Below are positions 1 to 10,800 of a stretch of DNA of 64,000 bases, piece after piece. The stretch lies in contig WFMF01000024.1 in NCBI GenBank assembly GCA_011033025.1, positions 496,001-560,000 of the forward strand, given 5' to 3'. Each line of letters starts with the position of its first letter. Position 1 is the stretch's first letter. Under the pieces are notes generated by a model. The model was not told the origin of the DNA. It made no database searches and was given only the letters and a program-made list of their open reading frames with translations. Source of the stretch: Beroe forskalii (taxonomy: Eukaryota; Ctenophora; Nuda; Beroida; Beroidae). The position numbers and the translations under genes were made by a program.

Positions 1-693
1 TAATATGTGAACGATCCCTTACAATGAATTAATGACATATTCAATATCTGGCAATATTGAAATCTTAAATCTTTCCAGTTTCTTATCTCGAAATGTTACT
101 CCATGATTATTATAGTTAACCTGTTGCATTGTATTGTATTCAACTGCAAGAAGTCTGCAGCTGCAAGCGGTAGGTAATTTGTAGCTCACATCATATCAGG
201 GAACCTCCTTCAGCAGTTCAAGGAAGCACCAGTAGACAGGAGTAGGCAAATCTGGACATGTATTACCTACACGAGTTATAACAACTTAACAACCAATAAA
301 CTTTTAAATAAAATGAAATGACAACTTTCAATTGTAACTATAAGAGCTTTTCAGGGAATTTTTGCCTTTGATGCAGAGCATGAACTGTTGTTAATTTAAA
401 TTTGTTCATGTCCAAATAAGGAAGCTAGCTTGCATTTATGAAAGGGTTAATTTTTTATGCCACAAACCTGGTTTCACTATGTCATGTGGATGAAGTGGAT
501 GCAATAATTGCCTCAATCTCTAAAATGAAAGAGTTTTGAATGGTCTATATATTTTCTGGGACATTGCATTATTGTGGCATGACTTTTGTGGCTAAAGGGC
601 TATGTTGGAGAAGCAGCAGTTACCAATTTAGTAGAGAAAAACCCATAAAATAAAGAATTTCTTTAAAACATCAATGTACAAGCATAGACAAAG
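1..693. other. Non-coding AT-rich flank
   Basis: No open frame or repeat array of note. The first 19 bases match 6950-6968 with one change, so the window appears to begin inside a dispersed repeat. Nothing else is recognised. Confidence 0.4.
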
Positions 694-708
694 AACCTTG
701 TCACGTCA

Positions 709-826
709 GGGCACTGAAGGGCACTAGGGCACTACGTTAGGGCACTACGTTAGGGCACTCAAGGGCACTACGTCAGGGCACTGGGGCACTAAGTTAGGGC
801 ACTTGGGCACTTCGTAATGGCATTCG
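709..826 (+). repeat. GGGCACT minisatellite, left arm
   Basis: About nine units of the type AGGGCACTACGTC and shorter AGGGCACT variants. The same family appears at 2263-2322, inverted at 3250-3520, and as a degenerate inverted array at 15955-16200. Confidence 0.8.
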
Positions 827-1857
827 GTTAGTTGACATGTTCATTCATAAATATGTTTATTTACGGTGTTTATTCACCCTACAGATTTAAGCTGGTTTAC
901 CAGCTGTATTTTGCGAAAGAACACAGACACAATAATGAACACCTTTGATCAGCACATTCCCCACATTGCATTTACTGCGTAGATTTACAAACCGTTATAG
1001 GTATCACTATCATAGCCAATGTATGTCACGTGATGTTGCTCCGTGAATGGAATGTGGTTAATATGCCCTATGCATTTTTGAGAGTTGTTGCAACTGGCGA
1101 TGTACACCGTGAGTGGTCATCGTGCCTCTTTCGTTCTCCATTTATATTTTGTACATTTTGTATGGTCGATCGTTCAGTGTTCACAGAGTGCATTCTGCCT
1201 ATACTGCCTATACAGAGTGCATTCTGCCTATACTGCTATTTACCTACATTTTGATGAATTGATCTAGTGCTGATTTATACAATGTACCAATTGTAATGAC
1301 AATTGAGCATGTACATACTACATACTTAAATTGATTTAAAGACAGTCAGGGCCGGGTATTTGAGCAGTCATTGGTGGTGTCTGTCTGTGTAACCATGTGT
1401 CATGCCAATGTGTAACTGTAAGCAATGATGGGACGAGGACTTTAACCTCATGATTCATCGTATCTTTTCCCGATGTTTTAACTTTAAGTTTATGATGAGA
1501 CAGCAGAAACAGAGGTTTTCTTTGTATTGTATGTAGTACACCAGCCAGCATACCTATGGCTTCACGGGCACATAAAAATCCTCACCCTCTCATAGAGATC
1601 CCACAAACCCCTCACCTACCACCACTGCAAAATTTCGTCGATTCTCCATTGCCTGAAAACACCAGTGCTCCAGTGGGGCCTTTTTTAGTCCTGTGTCCAG
1701 CCTGTTACCTTTGATATTCCTGATGCCAACTGCTTCGCGGCTGGCGTCAGCAGGACTTATAGCACCAGTCAAAAACATATTCTTATTGCTTTATTGCATG
1801 GATGTTAGTGCACACCCTACTCACTGTGTTTTCACATCATTCATGCACGTACGTACG

Positions 1858-2230
1858 TCGAACATATACGACAGTTATCTTAATAATAAAGTAAATTCAC
1901 ACGTGAATAATGTTTGTGCGGGCGCACACCATTATATTAGAGCTTGCCAAGGAAATATCAAGAGAAAGAAAGGCTAAGCCGGGCTTAGTCGCGCTGTTGC
2001 TATGGATACAGATATTCTGCACGTGCAGATTAATCGCGCGCGTGTTCTTTACGGTTTAATGCTGTTTTGATTTCGGAGCTTTATAACTTTTGGTGTGATT
2101 AGAATTTTTTGATGCGGTAAAATACTTTAGTTGATTTGAGTTGCGGGGTTTGAAATTTGCGAACGAGGTGCTGCGTAGCAGCGCCGAGTGAGCTCTGTGT
2201 ATGCAGGCCCAACGGGCCTGCTAGTTTGTT
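1858..2230. repeat. Dispersed repeat with GCAGGCCC hairpin end
   Basis: The block containing a TTCACACGTGAATAATG-like motif, the GCTAAGC stretch and the CTGCACGTGCAG palindrome recurs inverted at about 53270-53400. Its end, with hairpin GCAGGCCC-AAC-GGGCCTGC at 2206-2224, matches 52711-52730. It sits inside the foldback-like element, so it is probably a nested insertion. Confidence 0.55.
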
Positions 2231-2262
2231 AATAATACATGTTCGCGCCTTCCATAAATTCC

Positions 2263-2322
2263 AACTACGTCAGGGCACTCAAGGGCACTCGAGGGCACTT
2301 TTTAGGGCACTCCGGGGCAATA
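2263..2322 (+). repeat. GGGCACT minisatellite, internal block
   Basis: Five GGGCACT units lie inside the foldback-like element, in the same orientation as the left arm. This may be the remnant of a second, nested copy of the family. Confidence 0.65.
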
Positions 2323-2627
2323 AATTTTGGACGTAGAAGTAACATGTTGTACAGCACGGAACTTCAATGAGTTCACCATGGTCAGACACACATTAGCACC
2401 ACGACAAAAGTTGGACTTATACCCTGTGTCTAATGAAAATGTTTGAAAATTGATGCTCACACAGTATTATTACATTTCCAATTTGATGTTATATAAGCTA
2501 GTCTTTATGTGAGAGACAAACCGGAAGAACCAACCATCAAGCACAGCTCACCAGACAGTGGAATCAATCTAAATCTTGGCTGTATAATCACATTCGTTGC
2601 AATAGCTATGTCCTGTACGGAGCCCCT

Positions 2628-2694
2628 GTTTCGAATCCTTGTATAGACTTGATCACATGAATAATGTGATCAAGTTTATACAAGGAATCGAAAC
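2628..2694. repeat. 31-bp inverted repeat hairpin
   Basis: The arms 2628-2658 and 2664-2694 are reverse complements with two mismatches and a 5-base spacer. The 19-bp AATCACTTGATCAAAAGGT tandem (about three units, 2712-2769) follows directly and contains the same TGATCA core. Confidence 0.75.
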
Positions 2695-2711
2695 TGAGGG
2701 ACACATGATCT

Positions 2712-2769
2712 AAATCACTTGATCAAAAGATAATCACTTGATCAAAAGGTAATCACTTGATCAAAAGGT
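2712..2769 (+). repeat. 19-bp tandem repeat, three units
   Basis: Three consecutive copies of AATCACTTGATCAAAAGGT with small changes in the first. Confidence 0.8.
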
Positions 2770-3249
2770 ATAGACTACATAACCACGTGACCAGAAATTG
2801 AGAGTCAGAATCAGTAGTGACACTAGTGTAGGTATATATAGGAGAATGCACTCTGTGAACACTGAACCGGAACGACCGACCAATACCATACAAAATGACA
2901 AAATGTACAAAATAAAAATGGATGACAAAAGAGGTACAACTCATGGTGTACATTGCTATAGTTAAATGTACTCTCAAAAATGCATAGCAACCACATTCCA
3001 TACCTGACACGTGACATGCATTGTCTATGATCATATAACGGTTTTCAAATGTACAGTAATTACATTTACAATATTGTGCTGATTTCAAGGTGTTCATTAT
3101 TGTACCCGTGTACATTCATTAAATACAGTAAAGGAGCAAGTAAACCGGGTCAAATTAATGAGGTAAATAAGCAGGGTTAATTAATATTAAACTTAAAGTT
3201 AACGGTAAATATACATTGTAAACTGGTGACCTAAACAGGTGACCTAACG

Positions 3250-3520
3250 CCCTGCTGCCCTAACGGAGTTCCCCGGTGCCCCAACGGAGTGCCCCAGTGC
3301 CCTGACGTAGTGCCCCAGTGCCCTGACGTAGTGCCCCAGTGCCCTGACGTAGTGCCAAGTGCCCTGAAGTAGTGCCCCAGTGCCCTGATGTAGTGCCCTT
3401 GAGTGCCCTGACGTACGCTTAGTGCCCTTGAGTGCCCTGACTTAGTGCCCTTGAGTGCCCTAACGTAGTGCCCTAAGTGCCCTCACGTAGTATAGTGCCC
3501 TGTGCCCTGAGTGCCCTAAA
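3250..3520 (-). repeat. AGTGCCC minisatellite, right arm
   Basis: About eighteen units such as AGTGCCCTGACGT, the reverse complement of the 709-826 array. It forms the outer part of the right arm of the foldback-like element. Confidence 0.8.
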
Positions 3521-3532
3521 ACGTGACAAGGT

Positions 3533-4005
3533 TGTCTCAGCATAGAAACAGTTTACATTTGTCACAAATATAGCCCCAATCCTTTTATAAAACATAATTC
3601 ATAAGATAATTCATAAGATAATTCATAATTCATGAATCAATTAACAACATAAAATAATTTGATTTATAGCATCAAAAGCATTCAGATGGATAGCCCAATT
3701 AACCAAAGTATCCATGAAGCTCTATCCATTGTAGAATACTTCTATTCATAGAAATTGATGTCTTGAAGAAAGATTTCTTTTTATTTCAAATAAATTCATA
3801 GAAATGAATAATTAAAATGATCTATTGGATATTTTGATTTAATACTGACATTTAAGATCATTGATTCAACAGAAACATTTATTTCAAAACACGTGCCCAT
3901 GGTTCATGTTCATTAAAAAAATTATACCGGCTTTTCATCGAATCAATTTGAATGATTACTCCTCAAGGCAAAAAATACAAAAAATCGACTCAAATAATTT
4001 GTCAG
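3533..4005. other. AT-rich non-coding interval
   Basis: No gene seen. There is a short ATAATTCATAAG triplication near 3594-3635. Confidence 0.4.
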
Positions 4006-4316
4006 AATTCCATCAGCGCGCGCTGCACCACCGCGCCGCGCCGCGCGGCCACATCAGGTGCAAACGACGTGCCCAATGGCCATTAGGCTCGACGGGCGAT
4101 GTCCGACGTTGCCAGGCGTTGCCTGGCCCCCTCGCGCGCGCGCGCGCCCCGAAAAATAGAGTCGGGACAGGCAACGTCTGGCAAGTCCGACGGGCGATGT
4201 CCGACGGGCGATGTCCGACGGGCGATGTCCGTCCCTTTCTTCCGAAGGCGCAAAGTGACGTCCAAATGTTGAACGTTGCGCAGCGCGCGCGAGGGTAGGG
4301 TAACATCCTACGACCA
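4006..4316. repeat. GC-rich repeat block with 14-bp units and hairpin
   Basis: CG-dinucleotide-rich block in AT-rich surroundings. It holds the 14-bp unit GACGGGCGATGTCC once at 4091 and three times in tandem from 4189. It also holds the hairpin GCCAGGC-GTT-GCCTGGC (4111-4127), and ends with GAGGGTAGGGTAACATCCTAC, which is the same terminus as the 5108-5705 element. Frames on both strands are low-complexity and not credible genes. Confidence 0.6.
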
Positions 4317-4380
4317 TTAGGCTGAAATTAGATCTATGGAAGTGAGGAGGAACAAATTAGAATAAAGATTTTTGATGTAA

Positions 4381-4553
4381 AATAAAGTGATCCTTCTCGG
4401 CCACTGCAGTGGACGAAAAGGCTCAAAAATTTTTACATAAAATTTTTTGATCCTCCTCGGCCACGGGGTTGGACGAAAAGGCTCAAAAATTTTTACATAA
4501 AAAATTTTTATGTAAAATTTTTTATGTGAAAAAAAGTGAGCCTGCTCGGCCAC
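4381..4553 (+). repeat. 60-bp tandem repeat
   Basis: Two near-identical 60-base units (4381-4440, 4441-4500) share CTCGGCCAC and GGACGAAAAGGCTCAAAAA. A partial third CTCGGCCAC lies at about 4544. An A/T-rich inverted stretch around TTTTTATGTAAAA lies between. Confidence 0.8.
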
Positions 4554-4555
4554 CG

Positions 4556-4800
4556 TACTGGTGTCACACACCTCACACCGGTGTCGAACATACCTCACAG
4601 TCACACTGGTGTTAAACTATAAATCGCACTGTCAACTATGCCTCATACTGGTGTCAACTATGCCTCATACTGGTGTCAACTATACCTCACACTGGTGTCA
4701 ACTATACCTCGCACTGGTGTCAACTATACCTCGCACTGGTGTCAACTATACGGATGACTCACACTGGTGTCAACTATACCTCACACTGGTGTTTGACGAT
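4556..4800 (+). repeat. 22-bp minisatellite (ACTGGTGTCAACTATACCTC)
   Basis: About ten units of a 22-bp repeat with core ACTGGTGTCAACTATACC, degenerate at both ends. The open frames here are products of the repeat. Confidence 0.85.
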
Positions 4801-5107
4801 AAATCGCACTGTTCATAAATCAACACCGTTTATTCAAATATATTGGGAGACCTTCCGTAAAATTGCTCCATATAACCAAAAGTACCATGAAATGTTCAAC
4901 TATTCAAAATTTAATTGATTTTATAATTCGTCAAATTGACCGTACGTCCAATTGAATATACATCGAAATAAAGAGAATACCCAACGGGTTTTCTCGTATA
5001 ATTATAATTCGAAAGCCTTCATAATCATTATCTATTATGATGACATCACCCGGAAAATAAAGTTAAGCGCATCTAGCGATTTAACGGTTAGGGTCAGGAT
5101 TTCCCTT
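4801..5107. other. AT-rich non-coding interval
   Basis: Nothing recognisable between the minisatellite and the next inverted-repeat element. Confidence 0.4.
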
Positions 5108-5705
5108 GTAGGATGTTACCCTACCCTCCGCCGCGCACGCAACATTTTCCGCGGGGAGTATGCAACACGACCCTCCAAACCTCCGAGTGTTGCGCGCAGG
5201 GATGGGAGAAATCCATCAATGGTTAGACCAAAGCTAGAGTTGTCAATATGTTTGCGTCCTAAAAACCTAATTATTGCCCTTACCAAAACCCTAACCTTAA
5301 TACTGACCCTAAAAAAGCTAACAAATCCTTCTCCTAATCCTGACCCTAACCCTTGCTAAACACGTATGTCGTATACCCCTGTTCATGTTATCGTTGCGCG
5401 GCGCTTCACCTAACCTGTAACCAGTGAAACGACGGCGCGCAAAAGAGGGCTATGGTTAGAGTAACGTGTTAAGCCCGCATAGGTGTGTGTACGCTGGCGT
5501 CGCTTAATACGTATACCCCTATTTGCGTTGCACATCGGGCTTTCTCAGAACGTGTACCGTAGGGAAGCGCGCGGCGCGTACACACACCTATATTGTCAGG
5601 TGTCAGGCGTAGATGGATTTCACCCATCCCTAGCGCGCAACACTCGGAAATTTGGAGGGTCGCGGAGAAAAATGGCGCGCGGCGGAGGGTAGGGTAAAAT
5701 CCTAC
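5108..5705. mobile_element. Short TIR element (598 bp)
   Basis: Inverted ends of about 110 bp: 5108-5222 pairs with 5606-5705. Both begin GTAGGATNTTACCCTACCC and later share CCTCCAAA and CGAGTGTTGCGCGC. A third copy of the terminus is at about 4289-4310. The centre holds CCCTAACC-type runs and TATACCCCT repeats. There is no coding capacity, so it is a MITE or foldback element. No clear target duplication. Confidence 0.7.
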
Positions 5706-5707
5706 TA

Positions 5708-6030
5708 GTCAGGCGTTGCCTGACCCCCTCGCGCGCGCGAAGCGTGCGCGCCACGAAATAAATTTAAAATATGAAATGATGGGTCTGATGACGTCAGACA
5801 ACGCCTATACGGGCTTAGGAAAACTTCCCTGCAACGTGAACAGGGGTGTATGCTTCTAGCAACTAATTGTCAGGCGTTGCCTGACCCCCTCGCGCGCTTG
5901 TCTGACGACGCCAGACAAGCAACTAAACATTCTGAAAAAATTTTCAGGCATTCTTTCTTAAGCCCGCATAGCATAGGTGTGTGTACGCGCGCCGCGCAAT
6001 GCAGACAGGGATATACGTGTTTAGCAAAAG
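5708..6030. repeat. Hairpin repeats with GTCAGGCGTTGCCTGAC
   Basis: Perfect hairpin GTCAGGC-GTT-GCCTGAC at 5708-5724 and again at 5869-5885, each followed by CCCCTCGCGCGC. A further hairpin CTTGTCTG...CAGACAAG lies at 5897-5919. TTAAGCCCGCATA and GTGTGTACGC occur here and at about 5469. Confidence 0.75.
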
Positions 6031-7848
6031 CATTCTAAAAAGTTTAGCGACTAAAAATTTTAAAAAATCTGTGCCTGCACTTGATAAAGACAGATGAAGA
6101 ACTTAAATCCCATGATGAACTTTCAAAATTAATGCAATAGATCTTGTGGCTGGAAGTGTCGGAAGTCTGTGTGCCTCATTTATGGTATCTTGTTAATAAT
6201 TTAATATTTTGCTTTATTAATTTCAGTGAAACATCTTGATGAGAATGATAGGTTTGAATGTTTCAATTCAATTATCAATTTTTCCAGCACAGCAATTAAA
6301 TCATATAAAAAATTTCTCCTCTGAGCTATGTACTGATCCATTTGAGTGGGAATAGATTATCATAATGGTGAATCAAATAATGGTGAACCTGATGCCAGAG
6401 TTAGGCCTGGATTGACTTTATAATGATAAAGATATGTCTTAATGGCTTTGAATCAATAGTTTTGGCCTCGGGTAATACGCTTACAATCCTGACACTTTTT
6501 GTGTTTATCAGTATTTTTACAATCCTGACACTTTTGTTCCATTTTTCAAATACACTTTGTTCCACTTTCTGAGGCGATTACCACGCAATGTAGGGATGTT
6601 GTATCATTAAAAACACTTTCTATAACATATCTTCCAACAATTTCAGTACCTATAATGACCTTCTTGGGACTGTCAGAAACGCCCAAAAAACTGGCATAAA
6701 CGTGTATGAAATTTGGCCGCTTGGGTGGCTATGTGGCGGCACCATGGTGGCAACTTGACCCTAACAACCTATCAAAACTATCAATTCAAAGCCTCTAAGA
6801 GATTGTTCACATATTACGTAATCACCAAGGGGGAGGGGGGGGGGTTTCCAAATGATTATGTTACATGTTATTGTAACAAATACAACTACTGTAACCTTGA
6901 TTATGAGGGGGAGGGGGGGGGGGTTAAAATCAGCCAAAAATTGATTAAGTAATATGTGAATGATCCCTAAGTCATATCCATATCATCATGAAGTCAATCT
7001 AGGCCTTACTCTGGCCTCAGGTAATATGCTTACAATCCTGACACTGATAGAAATTGGTCTACAAGAGCCAGGCTTGCTGAAATCCCTCTTTCCTCCCTTT
7101 TTGAGAAAAATGACATCAGCAGTGTCCCAAACCCAGACGCCCGAGTGAAGGCAACAATTAAACAGATCAACAGCTCTTTCCTTAGTTTTTGACAGGATCC
7201 AAGTGAGATACCTTTATCAGAGATCTAGGCAGATCCAAGCAAATCATAATGAGACACCATTCACCAAAAATGATATGGTGTAATGGAAGGTAATGCATAT
7301 GTGTAAACATGGATCAATCAAAAGATCCATCGAAAGAACCCATAAATAACAGTGCGTGGGCAAGCTGTAATTTGCTTTTCATTGAAATTTGCACATTCTT
7401 TCAATGGATCTTTTGGTCCATCTATGTCCACCCATTTTTTAGCCACCACGCAGTGGTGGACAGTCCACCGAAAAAGTCCAAAACATTCTGCCGTGGTTTT
7501 CATCTTTGTCCTATTGTCCTGATGTTTTAAACTTTACAACACTACTTTATACAATCAAATTTGAGGTATGTGCAATGACAAACGGTGCAGAGAGGATGAC
7601 ACAAAGTAGCTCACAATAACCCTAACACAACCACTCCTATCCTTCCTCACCCTAACATCCTATCCTTCCTCAATCTCATCTTCACCCTCATCCTCACTCC
7701 ACTGTGGGAACTTTTAAGGTAATCAAACCAATCCTAGTAAACTTGGCTTTACAACATAGTACTAAAGTAACCTGGAATCTACAATCAACTAAAGGACAAT
7801 CTTATCTAGTAATTCTCTGTACTAACAGTTATTGGGAAGGTGAATGCT
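6031..7848. other. Non-coding interval before the LINE
   Basis: No supported gene. It contains G-runs in GGGGGAGGGGGGG context at 6831-6846 and about 6906-6923, and three copies of TTACAATCCTGACACT (near 6481, 6519 and 7029). A copy of the window's first 19 bases lies at 6950-6968. A stretch with GTGGTGGAC and TCCACC words lies at 7430-7465, similar to 16600-16870. The last few hundred bases are probably LINE 5' UTR, but the 5' end cannot be placed. Confidence 0.4.
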
Positions 7849-10800
7849 ATGAATAAATCAAAGATAGAGATAAATCTTATTGTCTCTCTTAAATTGCTTT
7901 CTGCTGAACAGCTGTTCTCTGTATGTAATGAGCTTTCACTTGTAACAACTAACATTTACCCCACCTTAGTGCTTCAAAAAGATCCCGAGGTTATAAAGCA
8001 GTACAAAGATAAAGTTAACAAGGCTAAAGAAGTTGGAGGTAGTGCAGCAGCTGACACTGAAGAAAAGCAGCTCACCAGGTTTTGCTTTGATAACTCAAAC
8101 AATTTTATATGCTTTGACAATAAATTGTCCCCTTCTGCTCACATTATCACTCTACCTCCATCTGTATCAAAGCAAATTGATGAGCTCAAATCCCCCATCT
8201 CTTTTCTAGACTCAGTTAAACTGCTCATTCAAGTCTCAGCTATAAATGATGCTAATAATTACTTGCTAGTACCATGGCATAGTCTATGTAATACCCAACT
8301 CTTGGATGTTGCAACTTTTTTCAATGTAAGTGTATCCTCAACCCAGGTTTTGAGACAAGGAAGTTCACTCCCTACATACCTCAAACCACTGTGTATTGCA
8401 TCTCAAAAGTTTCGAGATATAAAGGGAAAAAATTGTTCAATTGATGATATGAAATTCTCATTCTCCCTCAGCAATATTTTCCAGTATATGCTATGCCTAT
8501 CAGTTGTAGAAACTTCTATTTCTGTACATGGACAAAAAAGTATCTATCCATCCGAACTAACTCTTGGAAATTTATGTTTGTTAGATGAAGAATTCCCTGA
8601 AGGAGCTACCTTACTCATTAATCAGCAAGACACGCCCCATTCTCATTGCAGTACAAGTGAGCAGGTACAGATAAAACTGATTACAATGGAATCTATTGAT
8701 ACTATGAGTGCACGGCAGCTCAATAGTATTATTGCTTACTTTGATCTTGACCTACCCATGGCTGGCAAACGAAACATAAAATCAGCTCGCAGCAAATTTT
8801 TTACTACCAGTCACTATCAACAACAGCTCCTGCTAACTCCCCTTACTGAAAATTTGTATTGTTTTGACGGACAATCAAACTTTATCTGTATGCTGTCAGA
8901 AATTAATGAAGAAAACCATATAGTAAGCATCACATCAAAGCAGAAAGAGTTGTATGACTGTTTGGAAAAGCCAATAACTTTTCAGGACAGTAAAAAAATT
9001 ATGTTTCAGTCATTCCTTGGAAAGAAGTCACATATGCTAGGATTACCCTGGGCTGCCCTAACCCAATCTCAGATGATTTCAATTGCCAAGGATAAATGCC
9101 CAGGCCTTAACCTATCAAAAATCAGCACCAACTATAACATCCCTGGCTTCTTGGCAGCTCACATCAAAAAGTCGGAAGAATACAAGAAGACCTTCAAAAA
9201 CCCCACTCTATTTGAATCTTACTTAACATTTGGGTGCTCTCCTAAGGATCCCCTGAACTTCTGTGACTGGAGCATAGCAGAAAATGAGGCTGAAAAGAAG
9301 ATGGTATCCTCATACAAAGAGTTTTTCAATGCAAGAAAGGTAAATAAGAATGAAGTAATAACAAAACCCAAAATAGTAAAAACCCCTGAAGCTTCTCAAG
9401 GATGCAGTGTTAATACATTCGATGAGTCAGAAGGAATGATTGAGGAACCACTAATGGGCAAGGAAGAAGGAGGTAGAAACTGTATTGAAAGTGAAAAAGT
9501 TACATTGAATGAAGTAGAGAAATTATGTCTTACCATTTATGAACAAGACACTTATGAACAGGATTATTTCAACAATGGCCACAGTGATGAAATGAAAGAG
9601 TATAAGTCACCTGAAAGTCAAGGAGAAGAGGAGTCTAATGATGGGAACAATGACAATGCAGAAGTATGTCATGCAACACTTACACACCAAGATGATTATG
9701 CAGACCAAAGTCCTGTATCTGTTGCTAATATTGAAAACTTGTTCTCCCCACTTAGCAACAAGTCTGGAGTCAGTAAAGAGAGCAGACCATCTGATAGCTT
9801 AGAAATTATAGAAGTCTCATCACTCACAGACACTAGTAGTATCAATCAAAAGCACAGTTCTGGCAAAGTGAGCACTCATATCAATAATGAAAAAGAAAAT
9901 CTTAAACCTGTAAGTTCATCAACACCAAAGAATAAAACCTATTCATACAAGAAACATTATAGTGAGAGCCCCTTATCAAGCAAATCACTTGTTATCAAAC
10001 AAGAAACTTTCTGTTCTACCTGTGAAAGTTATTTCCCTCCAGAACAAGCACTTCATTGCTTTGTGTGTAGTATGGCTGCCCACAAGTCTTGCTATATTCA
10101 AAAACAAACACAAAAACCCATCCCCCCTTCATATCATGCAATTGCACAAGAGAAGCTGGTAAACCACAAGTGGTTCTGCAATGACTGTGTTGATCTATCA
10201 TTAGAGGCTCTAATGCAAAAAATAGCAAAAGCAATGGACATGGATAGTACCTCATATCAGAACAGGAGTAGGCAAACTCAAAATGAGACTCAAACACTCA
10301 AAGATATCACTAAATGTGATGAAAATGACCTATTATCATCCTGTTCAACCCAGAAGAGAAATAGTGACAAATTCTTGGAGGATGACATTGTACACTTGGA
10401 AGTGCCTGGAATAAATAGGCTGAGTCAGGAAAAGAATTTCACTCAATCTGCAAGAATTACCAACATGAATCCCGAAACTCAAAAAGGAGGAAAATCATCA
10501 CTCACACAAAGTATGGAGGAGAATCTCAGAATATCTTCACAAAAAATAACTGATATAGAACAGCAGAATAAAAGCCTCAAGAACGATATCAAGGAATTCA
10601 AAAAAGAAATTGGCACTTTGCTGAAAAAGTTTGAAAGACAGATGTCAACCTTTGGAAAGTATATAGAGAGCAGTGATCAAAATCAATACTCAAATGTGAT
10701 ACTGACTAAAATTGCTGAAAATAACAAAACTATTACTGATAACAATGTATTGCTTTTGAATATAGAAGCAACTACCACAGGTCTCAATGACAATGTTGAA

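Larger units (their letters stand above)
694..3532. mobile_element. Foldback-like element with long inverted arms
   Basis: Both ends carry the inverted word AACCTTGTCACG, followed inward by arrays of GGGCACT-containing units (709-826 on the left; 3250-3520 as AGTGCCC on the right). The arms then continue as diverged inverted copies: 830-1260 pairs with 2815-3250. Both arms hold an ACAATAATGAACACCTT block, a GTCACGTG block and a stretch ending in a CAGTGTTCACAGAGTGCATTC-like motif. Terminal arrays of short tandem repeats inside long inverted arms are the hallmark of foldback elements (family knowledge). No transposase frame is visible; the middle (1265-2810) holds other repeats, so this looks non-autonomous. 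Target duplication was not found. Confidence 0.6.

Noticed and set aside
2623-2640. GTTTCGAATCC resembling a tRNA B box
   Set aside because: No A box or tRNA fold around it; it is part of a 31-bp inverted repeat.
4013-4317. Arginine-rich frames in the GC-rich block
   Set aside because: All frames on both strands are open because of CG-rich tandem repeats.
4556-4800. Regular short repeats as a possible CRISPR array
   Set aside because: Units are contiguous without unique spacers, and the genome is animal.
5280-5357. CCCTAACC runs resembling telomeric repeats
   Set aside because: Irregular spacing and only a few units, inside a short TIR element; not a telomere tract.
7318-7503. Minus-strand frame with RWTVHH repeats
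   Set aside because: Produced by GTGGTGGAC-type repeats; no protein features.
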